Origin: Gnetum montanum | Lineage: Eukaryota; Streptophyta; Gnetopsida; Gnetales; Gnetaceae | Reading direction: 5' to 3' | Length of the DNA stretch: 64,000 nt | NCBI GenBank assembly: GCA_015680685.1 | Contig: MNCI01001975.1 | Location: 154,809 to 218,808, forward strand | In this document: in pieces, positions 37,608 to 48,757 of the stretch | Layout: every line of letters starts with the position of its first letter | Position numbering within the stretch: position 1 is the first letter of the stretch | The notes under the pieces: generated by a model | What the model saw: the letters and a program-made list of their open reading frames with translations, nothing else | Databases searched by the model: none | Told to the model about the DNA's origin: nothing | Translations under genes and position numbers: made by a program

Positions 37608-38612
37608 AAAATAATTTTCAAAATCTATTAAATGGTCATCACTTAGAGGCTCAATTATCATCCCATTAAGTTGGGCCTCAAGAAACTTGTTAGATTAGCA
37701 AAAGGAAAACCTTTTTTCTTATGGATATGTCCAAGCTCAAACATAGACTTTATGTCCTAAGAAACAAACATATTGCTATTATTTCTATTAGTGAACCTTA
37801 TTTTTAACAATTATAAAATAAATACTTTTGAAGAAAGAACATTTAATAAAAAGAACCAAATTTTGAAATGATTAAAACATTTTCCTTATTTAAGGTGAAG
37901 ATAGTCTTATTTTCTAAAATGAAAAGGTGTCATAGGAATTATTGTAACCAATACTTGATAACTATATGTTACCTTATGATAAATAGCTAACACAAAACTT
38001 TAATGGAACTTAAGTAAAAATTGTATAAATTAATGTTACTCAAATTGAACCTATGACCGAACTCAAAAGTTTATCATCAAGCTAAGACCTCATTCTTGAA
38101 CTAAATGGTATTTCTATGGAAGTATGAAAAGTAATGGAAGACAAAGGAGTTTCATGGATAATAAGATTATTTAACAAAATAAAGGAGTTTACATGAAACT
38201 AACATGAGAAGAGATAAAATCCTTTAACATGAATATGAAACATGAAAGGAATTATCTTGAATATGAAAATTAGAAATGAATCCCATGAAATAGAAAAAGA
38301 AAACTACTTCTAAATTCTTTGATACTTCATTAGGAACATGAGGAAACATGTAATTAACTTTATAAACTTGAAAAAAGATTTAATTTGAACATGCATGAGA
38401 AAATACATAAAGAAAATTAAAATTAAAATTAAAATATATCCAAAGAAAATGCTATTAAAAAGAGAATGGAAAAATACATAGCTCAAACCACAAAAACATA
38501 GGCAACCAAAAATAAAAATGTTAATGAAGCATGAGGCATAGGTTAGCAAATAACACATCAAGGGTTCAAATTGCAAACATACCAAGGAGGTTAGGGGTCT
38601 CTTAGATAGGGG
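37608..38612. other. AT-rich spacer
   Basis: About 1 kb of AT-rich, stop-rich sequence with no supportable gene. A 113-codon open stretch on the minus strand (38651-38310) is Phe/Ile/Leu-rich and overlaps a likely LTR terminus; I do not regard it as a gene. Confidence 0.45.
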
Positions 38613-40000
38613 TGTTACAAGCATCATGTTAAAATCATCATAACACATCAATCAATACATGTGATAGATATCCTATCAATATGTACATTATATACACACT
38701 ATACAAAAGCATAGCTCATGGGCTATTAATAAAAACTCAATCAATAAAAATATCCATCTCTCTCACAAAGACATACAACAAGAAATATAGGAATATGGTA
38801 CTAAGACCTCAATCACCTTCCTTAGGTCTACTAGCCTCTTGAACTTCTAGCTTCATTACCTATACATAAAGGAAATTAGTACAAAACTAAGTGAGATCTT
38901 CTACACCTCCCTTGCAAATGTAGAGCTTGATGTTATGCTAAAGGATATGTGTGAGGTATTCTATGTAACTTGCAACATGGTTCATGTATCTTAAGCCATA
39001 ACAAGCATGTAACATCATGTCAGCTAGTCATACTTACATCAATGCCATCATCCATAATATCAAGTTCATATATCATAATACTAACAATCAACTATCCATT
39101 CTACCATTTGACATCATGCATAGCTCATCATAACAACATCACATATCAATGATATCACATAGTTAGGCATAGGATACAATTATAGGCACACATAATTGGT
39201 GTTCTATTCCACACCACCAATGTTCATAGTTAATACCATCAAGCATATAATCATATACTGCTAGCAAATAATGTTAGTACATAACATTTTTCCTTAACAA
39301 ATAGTGCCCTAAGAGATCATAGAGTATAAAGTAGATACACAGTCACATAGCCCATGTGGTAACTGACACACCTACACTCAGTGTAAGCATGATATTATTG
39401 ATATGAGTACTCATAACACAATTAGTGTAGGTAGATCTTTTATGAATTTTTCATTATATATTTCACTATTAATGCTAGTGCCTAAAACCTCAATTTGATT
39501 ATGCCTCATTCCTTTAGAAAAAGACAAAAATTCATACACTTATCCACCTTAGTCATGACCTCTACATGACTAGTGCATGGCTCATGCTCCTTGGATTTCA
39601 TTGAATAAGAAATGAAATGAAATTTATGTGGTCCTATTGTGGCTCACTCTACATTGGAAAAGAAATGAAATTTATGTGCAACAACCACTGTGACACCATA
39701 ACTAGTTCACTGCGACTTATGGCTAATCCTTTGACTCAACAACTTATTCATGCTAGGAACATGACTTTCATTTCTTTATTTTTTCAAGCACAAGCTCACT
39801 ACACAAGCAATGCAACCCACATTCAAAAGAAGTTTAGGGAAAACTAGTGTTACAAGGACATTATGCCTCATGCCAAAAGAAACCTTTCCCATGAGCAGGT
39901 TGCAACTGTATCACAAGCTACTTACTAGTTGGAAAACTGTATCACAACCATATGGCATACATACATACCCATACGAAGTGCTTTAGCTTAAAAAAACTCT
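38613..40000 (-). repeat. Diverged chromovirus LTR fragment related to element G
   Basis: TGTTACA at 38613 is a plausible LTR terminus. Downstream, short stretches match G's LTR in the same order: ACAAAACTAAGTGAGA (38892), a segment around 39345-39420 with CACATAGCCCATGTGG, TACACTCAGTGTA and GAGTACTCATAA, and AGTCTTTTAT-like sequence after it. No second LTR or internal region is seen, so it is a solo or truncated copy. The right boundary is not determined. Confidence 0.5.
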
Positions 40001-40644
40001 AAGTATATGTGATAATAGACATAAAATTTGTAAAATCAAGGAAATAAACACTTAACCTTGCAATTATTGCAATTTTGTACCACTCTTCTATGTAGGTTGG
40101 TTCATACATAAAATATTTTTTGTATTATTTAAACATGTGTCGTTGGGTTTAACCCTTGCCTAGTGCCTACTAGCAGGCAATGGTAGGACATAGTGACACG
40201 TGTAAGCATGGTTAAAATGGTCATGAAATGTACATGGATGGGTTACATGAACTGACCCATAAACCATTTTAGATTGGTTTATGGTTTTTTCTTACTAGTT
40301 ATGGTCAGCACAAAAATCAGTAGCAACAACATGCATGAATTTGCACATAAGTATAAAACACAACTATTTTACAATACACATTCACATGCTCAATTTTTGA
40401 GCATTGCCCTGGAATCCTAGGTACATTGGTTCTTCTCATTATACTTTAATTCCTAACTTTATACAATTTAATCATGCTATTGCAATTGAGAATACAACCA
40501 TAGAACTCATTTCAAATTTTGAATTTGATCAACATTCTAATCATGTCTATCCCTTTCACAAATCCATGAATATGTACACAAAATCAAAATTAGAAAGAAT
40601 AAGAGATAGGTAAAACCATCCATCACAAATTTGAAAAACCTATA
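40001..40644. other. Spacer left of element F
   Basis: AT-rich, no gene supported. It ends with TATCTATA-like sequence; the last five bases (CTATA, 40640-40644) are the left half of element F's TSD. Confidence 0.45.
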
Positions 40645-41536
40645 TGATGATTTGCAATTCAATTGGCTATGTCGATAAAGCCTTGTCAACGTGGCCTCAT
40701 CGATGCATCTTATCATGTGTTGATGAGGCTTCGTCAACGTAGTGTTGATTTTCAGCTAGCTACATTTATGGCATTAGAGATTGTAGTTGTAGTAAAGCTC
40801 TTGTAGTTTTCCATTTAAAAGTTAGAATTTTTCCCTCGAGTGCTCACAACAGGAGTCATTAAGTGTACAAATCGTTATTCAAGCATTATTGTACTGGAGC
40901 ATGATAGTATGTGTGGCAATAAAGATAAGATTTCTGATAAACTTTGTAACACTTTGGGCAAATTAGCTATTCTATTTATGCATTTAATGTTTTTAATTAT
41001 CTATTAAATGTTTCTAATTAGTCATTAAATATTTTCTAGTGATTACGTTAATGAAGCAATTAAGCCAGATAGATTACACATATAAGTACAACTACTTCGA
41101 GTGTAACACGTATTCACTTGGTAATCCTAGTAGCATTATTACTTGGTACACCTAGGAGGATAGCACTTGGTTGCCCAGCAGTGGATACATGGGTTCAGGA
41201 CTTGTATGGAAAGTGAGATCAAATGCTTATGTTAGGATTAGTTAAATGTTAGTAATTAGTTAATTTAGATTACTTAATCCAATTCCTTTTATCTACATTT
41301 TGAACATCAAACTATAAAACAAAAAATGATAAAAATTGGATGCCTCAGTTATGCTTAACCATACCAAAAAAACATCACAAGTGTAATTGGAAAGACAATG
41401 ATTGACCTTAAGGTAAAACTGACTTCCTAGAGGACTAGTGCACTAGAAATGATAAAGTCCATGGAATTCGACTGGATCATGTGTGAACGCTTTGTGATTC
41501 ATATGGTTGGGTGTAGGGGTACTTTGCTACTCATCA
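40645..41536 (+). repeat. Element F 5' LTR
   Basis: 892 bp. U3 (40670-40745) holds repeated GTCGATAAAGCCTTGTCAAC and TTGATGAGGCTTCGTCAAC units, weakened versions of the GGCC palindrome. The repeat block ACTTGGTAATCCTAGTAG, ACTTGGTACACCTAGGAG, ACTTGGTTGCCCAGCAG lies at 41115-41180. Confidence 0.92.
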
Positions 41537-41537
41537 T

Positions 41538-41555
41538 TGGCATCATTGTCAGGGA
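41538..41555 (+). other. Element F primer-binding site (tRNA-Asp-like)
   Basis: TGGCATCATTGTCAGGGA, one base after the LTR. The closest match is the Athila-type tRNA-Asp site. Confidence 0.82.
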
Positions 41556-41692
41556 CTTTGTTTGTTGAAATATGCACTATTTAGGTTTAGGTGAATACCA
41601 TTAATATCAATGTACAAACCTCAAGGTCAATATCATTCCCACTATACATAGAATTATAAAAGCACACTAATAAAATTATTTTATTTTGCAAA

Positions 41693-44130
41693 ATGTCATC
41701 TTCTCAAAAACATGAAGATGTCAAGCTGTTGGTCCCATAGGAGTGCAAAGTGGTATATACTCATCTAGATGAGTTTGTACCAAACTTCACCTTCATCCTA
41801 CATCAGGATGAATAGATGCAACATCATTTTGCCCCATGATAGATCTATGCTTAGGATGCTATTGAAAACCATTAAGAAGTTGGGCATAGCAGATCTTCAT
41901 GAAGAATACATTGTGGATGATTATGACACTTGAAACTACTATCCCACTAAAACACAATGCAAAGAAGATTGATGTCAAGAGAAAATCCATGATGCTATGA
42001 AGGCAAAACATTTCACTAATCCCTTATTCCTACTATACCAAGATGACAATGAGAATATGCCTTTTTAGAATTCTTAACATGAAGATTCTCCACCTCCTTT
42101 TATTGGTGATGAGGGTGTGAACCTGAACCTGTGATCCATGATTCATAAAATAGGTTCAGGAAAAAGTGACAGCCAAGGTAGGGACTTAGGCAAGAATCAC
42201 AATGATAAGGGATCTAAGGATGATGATCATAATAAGCAAAAGAGTGATGGTGGATGCTGCGATGGTAGTGGTGGTCCACCTTCCTCTTCATCCTCTTCAT
42301 CTGATGGTTCTCATAAAAGCCATCATTGAAATAGATATGATGAAGGTGATTAGCAAGATAACAATGACCATGAAGGCTACCAAAATCGAAGAGGTGGACA
42401 AAAACATCATTAGTGTCATCAATGTAGTGATTAGGATGAGCCTATATTAGTGACTTGAATTATGCTCAACATTGCAAAGGTAGTTAAAATTCTAACCAAG
42501 CATATGAAAGATAGTCGAATCAAGCACTTAGACATGAAAAGTATCCCAAGATTTGAGGGGGGATACAAATCTGATCCACATATACATCTACAAGCTTTTC
42601 ATGATGCCTATGCCTTACAAAACATAGAAAATGAATGGAAAAAACTCAAACTCTTTCCCAGGACACTCATCAAGGAAGCTGAAAGTTGATATCGATCCTT
42701 GAAGTTAGAATCTATTCGCCGATGGAGTACCATGTTAGAGTTGTTTAATGAAAAATATCAAATATAATCCCAAGTGTTTAATTTAAGAAGGAAAATCCAA
42801 TGGTGGAAATAGGGAGCACATGAACCCTTGGATGCCACCATGGGTAGATACTATTTACTCTTACATCAATGCCCTGGCCATGATTATTCTCAAAGGGAAC
42901 AACTTCACCACATTATATATGGGATTAGAGTAGAAACAAGGAGAACCTTTGGGGTGTATGCCCAAGGAAGATTTTCTAAACTGAGAGCTCATCAGATCCA
43001 AAGGCTAATTGAGCAAGTAGCAAAAGAAGAAGGTGAGCTATGAAAAATGGAAAGTGTTGAAGAGTATAATAAGGATCCTTCCTTTAGGAAACAAGAGGTC
43101 TAATTTTGTGATGAGGAGGAGTCACCACTTGATGAAGTGATGAATAGGAAGACCTTGACCATCCAAAAATATCTTTCTAATATTTTGTCCAAGGTCAATA
43201 AATTATGGGACTCTTTGGATGAAAAATTTTAAATTGCTATGAATATTGTTGAAGGATCCAAAGAGAAAAATAGTGATCATAACCATTAGAGGTGAAAAGA
43301 AGCTAAACATGCCTACCAAAGAGGTAAGCGCAAAGCTGTAGCAGTAGGGGAAGTTGTGGAGTTTGACTCTAATGATGAAACAGATTGTGACATCTATCAA
43401 TACAAACATCCTAAGGGATGTTATCTTGTGATGTCACACATACAAGAGTTTGGGATGTACACATTGAATCCTCAATAAGCACATAGGAAAGTACTTAGAA
43501 GATTTCCTTACCCTCAAGGCAATCCAAGGTAGTTCCACTGACAACAAAAAGCTTACTACCCAAGTGGAACTCCTCCACAACTATACGAATAATACCAATA
43601 GTGGTACCAACTACAATAATGGGGAATGCCACCGCCATGGTAGCAGTACCCTTATAAGCAACTGGATCTATATGGTTACTATGTTTAGTAGCCTGTCTCC
43701 CATAGAAGTTCTACAAGGCATACATCATTCCAACATCACTATTACCATCCAGAGTACCATTGAACACATTCATCATATACTCGAGGGAAAATCCCATATC
43801 CATATCCATATCACCCTCTGCATCCATCTACACACACACCTCCACCTTCAACCCAATTACCTCCTGCTCCATCCATGCAGGGTGAGATTCCTTCACAACT
43901 GCAACAAGGAAATGTTACGAGCACTGTACATTCACAACTAGTTGTTCAACAAAGTGGTCTAGATAATCAATCAAGGAAAAGAACTTTTTTCTGACCCAAA
44001 AATCCTCTTCAACCCTCACAATCTAGTCTGGTTGATTTTCCTACATCTCCAATACCCTCATCATCTACATCAAATACCTTCAAGTGCCCTTCAAACCAAG
44101 TGCCACCTCAGATTCTCATTGTAATGCTAA
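41693..44130 (+). pseudogene. Element F gag remnant
   Basis: ATG at 41693 (MSSSQKHEDVKLL) matches B's start. In order: ECKVVYTHLDEFVPNFTFIL; an acidic/Gly/Ser/His hinge (42138-42329, with a Ser run); the capsid-like core KSIPRFEGGYKSDPHIHLQA with FHDAYALQNIENEWKKLKLF (42525-42690); RYYLLLHQCPGHDYSQREQL and SKLRAHQIQRLIEQVAKEEG (to 43043); a Lys-rich part; and the knuckle relic CDIYQYKHPKGC (43387-43422), lacking the second Cys. A Tyr/Pro/His/Gln-rich linker follows up to protease. About a dozen stops and shifts. Confidence 0.8.
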
Positions 44131-44179
44131 CTCATGTTTTTTATGATTGGATCAAGGCTAGAAATCTTCCTATGAAAAG

Positions 44180-44690
44180 ATTTGACCTAGGAAGTCCACT
44201 CATTTATCTATAGATAGTTGGACATGAGCCATGCAAGGCTCTTCTTAACTCTAGTTTTGAAGTCAATCTCATCTCCCATGACATGCACAAGGTTTGGAAC
44301 CTACCACCTCTCAAGAAGAGAAACATTCACCTAGAATTAGCAAATTAGTCAATTACTATTCCTCTAGGATTAGTAGAGGACATTGTGACCATAGTTTGTG
44401 GGTGGTCCTATCCTACTGATTTCTTGGGGATCAAGATGGATAATTGCAAAAGTTACTTTCCCATCATAATGGAAAGAGCTTGGCTAAGCATGGTCAACAC
44501 ACATATGGCCATAAGGAACCTATCTTTAGAAATATCCAAGGAAAATGAGCTGGGCAAGATTGAGAAGAAGTGGATTCCATGCATTGTGTACAACAATAAT
44601 GGGTGCAATTGCATGCAAAATATTTGGTTAATTAAAAGTACACACATTAAAGCATGCAATTAGTATGCACAAGAGATTAATATTCAAAGG
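44180..44690 (+). pseudogene. Element F protease remnant with mutated active site
   Basis: GHEPCKALLNSSFEVNLISH aligns with B's GPCKAPLDSGSSVNLISH. The catalytic Asp-Ser-Gly is Asn-Ser-Ser here (44247-44255), so the enzyme is inactive even where the frame is open. Downstream TIVCGWSYPTDFLGIK and the MERAWLSMVNTHMAIRNLSL block (44385-44560) keep the fold's C-terminal half. Confidence 0.82.
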
Positions 44691-45890
44691 TGTATGTATG
44701 TAGTAGCTACAAAACAAGAGGGCACCCAGTGGCTAATAGTTAACTTAGATAGTAGCACATTATGCATGGATCCAACTAAGAGCCTAACATGTGCTTATGT
44801 TGAAGGCATGAACAAAATTGAATAAGTTCATTCCCAAATCTTTGATAAAGATGATTATACCTATTGGGAAGAGTTGGAAATCCCTAATAACATTAAGTAG
44901 GAGCCCTTAGAGCTAAAAAAATTACTAGCTATTATGGAGTATGCATTTCTAAACAATGGTAAACTAGTCATAATTAATGCCAAACTTGCTCTTCAACAAA
45001 AAGAAAAGCTATTTAAGGTAGTCAACAAATGGGAAACAACATTTTCTTGGTTCTATCCCAAGCTAACTAGAATTGATTCAAGGATATAACAACATTGTAT
45101 TTACATTGACCTAGCCATGAATCCTAGAAGGCAGCCACAAAGGTAGCTAAATCCTAAATTGAAGTAGATCATCAAAGAGGAAATTGAACAACTCCGTAAG
45201 ATAGGGTTCATCTATCCCATCTTGGATAGTGAGTGGGTTAGCCCACTTGTAATTGTGCCAAAGAAGGATGGCAAATGGTGGGTCTACATCAAATTTAGGT
45301 TGTTGAATATGGAAACATTTAAAGATCACTTTCCTTTGCCATTTTTGGATCAAGTGTAGTATACCATATCCAAGCATTTTTATTATAGTTTCTTGGATGG
45401 TTATAGTGGTTATAACCAAATCCAAATTGTGCCAAAATATGAGGCCAAAACAACATTCACGAGTCCCTAGGAGAATTTTGCATATTGTAAGATGCCATTT
45501 GGTTTGTGTAATGCCCCTACAATATTTCAACACTTGGTCCTTAATATCTTCCAATAGAAAATCAGTAGTGGTGTTGAAATCTTCATGGATGACTTTTCCA
45601 CCTATGGAGCTACACCTGAGCAAGCCTTAAACTTCCTTAAGCAAGTATTGAAGAGATGTGTTGAAATAAACTTGTGGCTCAATTGTTTAAAGAGCCATCT
45701 CATGGTCCAAGAATGCATTGTGGGGCACTGAATTCACAAAAAGGGATTGAGGTAGACCCAAAAAACATAAGGGTCATCCAAGGAATAACACATCAACCAG
45801 AGAGTGTTAACAATATTTGGTCATTCCTTGGACACACTAGCTATTATTAGTGATTCATAAATAATTTATCTAAGATCGCAAAGCCATTAG
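44691..45890 (+). pseudogene. Element F reverse transcriptase remnant
   Basis: A linker with VVATKQEGTQWLIVNLDSST (about 44698-44760) precedes RT. RT blocks: RRQPQR*LNPKLK (45125-45165), GFIYPILDSEWVSPLVIVPK (45206-45265), FKDHFPLPFLDQV, YYSFLDGYSGYNQIQIVPK, MPFGLCNAPTIFQ and the catalytic IFMDDF (FMDDF 45582-45596). The thumb region carries INLWLNCLKSHL. It keeps longer readable motifs than B's RT, but stops remain, for example within R*LN and after FTSP. Confidence 0.87.
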
Positions 45891-45959
45891 TAGAGCTTAC
45901 AAAGAAAGATGCACCTTTCATCTAGACCAAGGAATGTGAACATGCATTCCAACAGTTAA

Positions 45960-46392
45960 AAGAGAAACTCATAGAAACACCAATCCTACAAGCACCAAAC
46001 TAGCCCAAAACCTTCCATATCATAATAGATGCATCTAACTACGCCTTGAGAGTAGTGCTCACATAGATGGATAATAAGAAATGCCCATAATATCCATTGC
46101 ACAAGCCAAAGAATTATGGGAGCATAATTAAATTACGCCACCATGGAAAAAGAACTAATGGCAATGGTGTATGCTTTGGAAAAGTTCAAGCACTATGTGC
46201 TTGATTATAAAGTATTTGTGCATATGGATCATAATGCAATATGCTTCCTTATGAATAAGCCAATGGTGAATCCTTGTGTCATACTATGGTTGTTGATCTT
46301 ACAAGAGTTTAATCTTACAATGGTAGATCGAAAAGGGACTAAGAATGTGGTCACTGACCACCTCTCTTGCTTAAGATGGGATAATAAATAGG
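45960..46392 (+). pseudogene. Element F RNase H remnant
   Basis: The open block 46143-46391 reads MEKELMAMVYALEKFKHYVL, VHMDHNAICFLMNKP and VDRKGTKNVVTDHLSCLRWD, corresponding to B's 14542-14222. The Asp in VTDHLSCL is kept where B has Asn. The upstream catalytic segment is degraded. Confidence 0.85.
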
Positions 46393-46499
46393 AGGAGAGC
46401 CTTCTCTCTAATTAGTTTCCAAATGAACTCCTCTTTATAGGAGAAATAAGTGAACAAATGCCTACAAAGATAACATAATATAATGGCATCCTCACCTAT

Positions 46500-47800
46500 C
46501 TTCTTACTCAAGAGATGCCACAGGATTTGGATTTTAGAAAGAAGCAACAGTTTCTTCATTTGCTGAAATACTTCATGGAAATCAATGGATACCTCTACAA
46601 GGTTTGTGATGATGACCTGATTCGTTGGTGTGTCCCTGATGAAGACCAACTATGAATTCTCCAGGATGCTTACTAAGGGCCTTGTAGAGGGCACTATGCA
46701 GGGAGATGCATGGCCATAAAAATCCTGATGGTAGGATACTATTAGCCTACAATTTTTAGGGATGCTCACTAGTTTTTCCAATCTTGTAAATGTTAACAAC
46801 AAGATGGGGGGATGATCGCTCACATGGAAGGTTCTCAACAATGGATTTAAATACTGGAGCCTTTCAACATATGGGATGTTGAATTCATGGGTCCCATCAC
46901 ACCCATGTCCAATTGAAAGATGTATATTATAGTAGCAGTTGACTACTACACAAAATGGGTAGAAGTAGAAATTATTACTAATTGTACATCATCCATTGTT
47001 TCTAGATTCATACACAAAAATATTGTGAATAGGTTTGGGGTGCCATGTTCACTAGTTTCTAATAATGGAGCTCATTTACAAGTTCCACTTTTAGAAAATT
47101 AAAGCAATGCTTGGGGGTTGAACATAAATTAACAACACCTTGCCACCTCTAAGCTAATGGTCAAGCATAGGTAACCAACCGGGAGATCACAAAAATACTA
47201 ATGCAAACCATTAGCAAATATAGGAAGGATTGGAGTACAAAAATTAACAATGCTCTCTAGGCTTATTTTTTAACTTGGAAACTTCCTATTGGCCATTCTT
47301 TCTATGAGTTGGTGTACAAGAAACTTCTAATGCTTATGATTCAATCCAAGCTTTGTAGACTCTTAATAGCTTGTGATCTAAACCTTGACCTAAGTCTAGC
47401 ATAGAAAGAAAGACTGATCAACTTGAATGTGCTAGATGAAAACTAATTAGTGGTCCTATCCTTGAATGAGGTGAAAAAGGCATTCAACAAACAACATCAT
47501 GACCTTAGAATTAGGAAAGTAAAACTTCAAACAGGAGATAAGGTTTTCTACTGGAACCCCACATATGTACCCCAAAAGGAAAATGTTCAAACATTGTGGG
47601 AGGGAACTTATATAATTGATCAAACCTTTCCTTATGGGTCCATGATAATTTACAAACTTGAAAGCTCAAATAAAAAGTAGTTGATCAATATCCAACAAAT
47701 AAAACCTTTGCTGGAACCAAGATAGGCTAGTGCAACTACCACCTTGACGAATGGACAACCACGTTCTATTTTTTGGATCTCCTCATTCCAACTTAATCAT
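46500..47800 (+). pseudogene. Element F integrase remnant
   Basis: Zinc-binding region: LIRWCVPDEDQ, ILQDAY*GPCRGHYAGRCMA, IKILMVGYY*PTIFRDAH, FFQSC. Core pieces: YYTKWVEVEIITNCTSSIVS at 46944-47003 and a NGAHLQVPLLEN end (to 47100). Later ANGQA*VTNREITKILMQTI and the C-terminal QTGDKVFYWNPTYVPQKENV then LWEGTYIIDQTFPYG (47520-47640). Frames shift several times. Coding ends near 47800, followed directly by the conserved non-coding segment. Confidence 0.82.
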
Positions 47801-47983
47801 GGGGAAAATGGCCATCCATACTAACCATCAAATTAGCTTCTTATTTTTCTACTTTTTTGTTTTCCACATTTTTTTATTTTTGTCAATTATTTGATTTACC
47901 AATTTTTGGATTTTCAAAATTTTTTGATTTTACACCATCATTAGTACCTTTGAACCTTTCTTGATTATTTTACACTTTATTAT

Positions 47984-48752
47984 TGACGAGTGGCGAGGTA
48001 CCCCTACACTCAACCATACGAAATGAGCATAGCACGTGCAATCCGGTCGAACTCCATAGACTAAATACCTAAACGCCCCATGGAACACTTGGGGTTAATC
48101 GTTCGTTGTCTTCCCAAGCTTGCTGGTATGTGTCACGGTGTATGGTTAAGCAAGTCTGAGGTATATGATTTTTTGGTATTTTACGGTTTATCTCCTATGC
48201 TAAACAGTGAAGGTTTGAGAAACTAAAACTAACTTTAACTACAACACTAAGTCCTAGCGTCAGCATCCGTTCCCACTTGCCGTACACACCCTGAACTGTG
48301 CAACTGTGGCTACCAAACGCTAATTGTTATTGGGATTACCACACGTAACGCACATGCTTGAAGTGGTCATACTGAGGCACCTAGCTAACCTAAGTGTGAC
48401 AAGCAGCCGATTCCTTGACTAGCCNNNNNNNNNNNNNNNNNNNNNNNNNNNNNNNNNNNNNNNNNNNNNNNNNNNNNNNNNNNNNNNNNNNNNNNNNNNN
48501 NNNNNNNNNNNNNNNNNNNNNNNNNNNNNNNNNNNNNNNNNNNNNNNNGGCACATGGAAAATATTCTATCTCTGGGGTGATCAATCCGCCAGAGCTTCGC
48601 TACTTTATGCCTAGGATGAGAAATGAGGGGAGTGCCGCCTCTTATTTATAGATTTGGCGATGGACCGTGATATCGTAGGGAAGGACGCGATATCGCGTCG
48701 GCCGCGATATCGCATACGTGATATCACGGCTTGTGCAATCCGCGTCTCATCA
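47984..48752 (-). mobile_element. Solo LTR nested in element F, TSD ATTAT, CpG-rich
   Basis: Left end TGACGAGTGGCGAGG, right end CGTCTCATCA, flanked by ATTAT at 47979-47983 and 48753-48757. No internal region remains, so recombination between two LTRs removed it. It belongs to the Athila/Tat group here (shared left end and ACCAAACG repeat block, 48305-48370) but has its own U3, with four GATATC palindromes at 48669, 48689, 48706 and 48720, three of them extended (GCGATATCGC twice and GTGATATCAC). TATA-like TATTTATA at 48643-48650. It retains far more CpG than any other LTR here and carries a 124-base N gap. Confidence 0.92.
48425..48548. other. Assembly gap, 124 N
   Basis: A run of N inside the solo LTR. 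The flanking sequence is that LTR on both sides, so the gap lies in a repeat. Confidence 0.98.
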
Positions 48753-48757
48753 ATTAT

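Noticed and set aside
38310-38651. 113-codon open stretch on the minus strand, hydrophobic
   Set aside because: Phe/Ile/Leu-rich translation of AT-rich sequence, no domain, overlaps the putative LTR terminus at 38613. Probably chance.
42202-42450. 82-codon plus-strand frame, Met/Ile/Val-rich
   Set aside because: It is an alternative frame of the F gag hinge, whose true frame is the Asp/Gly/Ser/His one.
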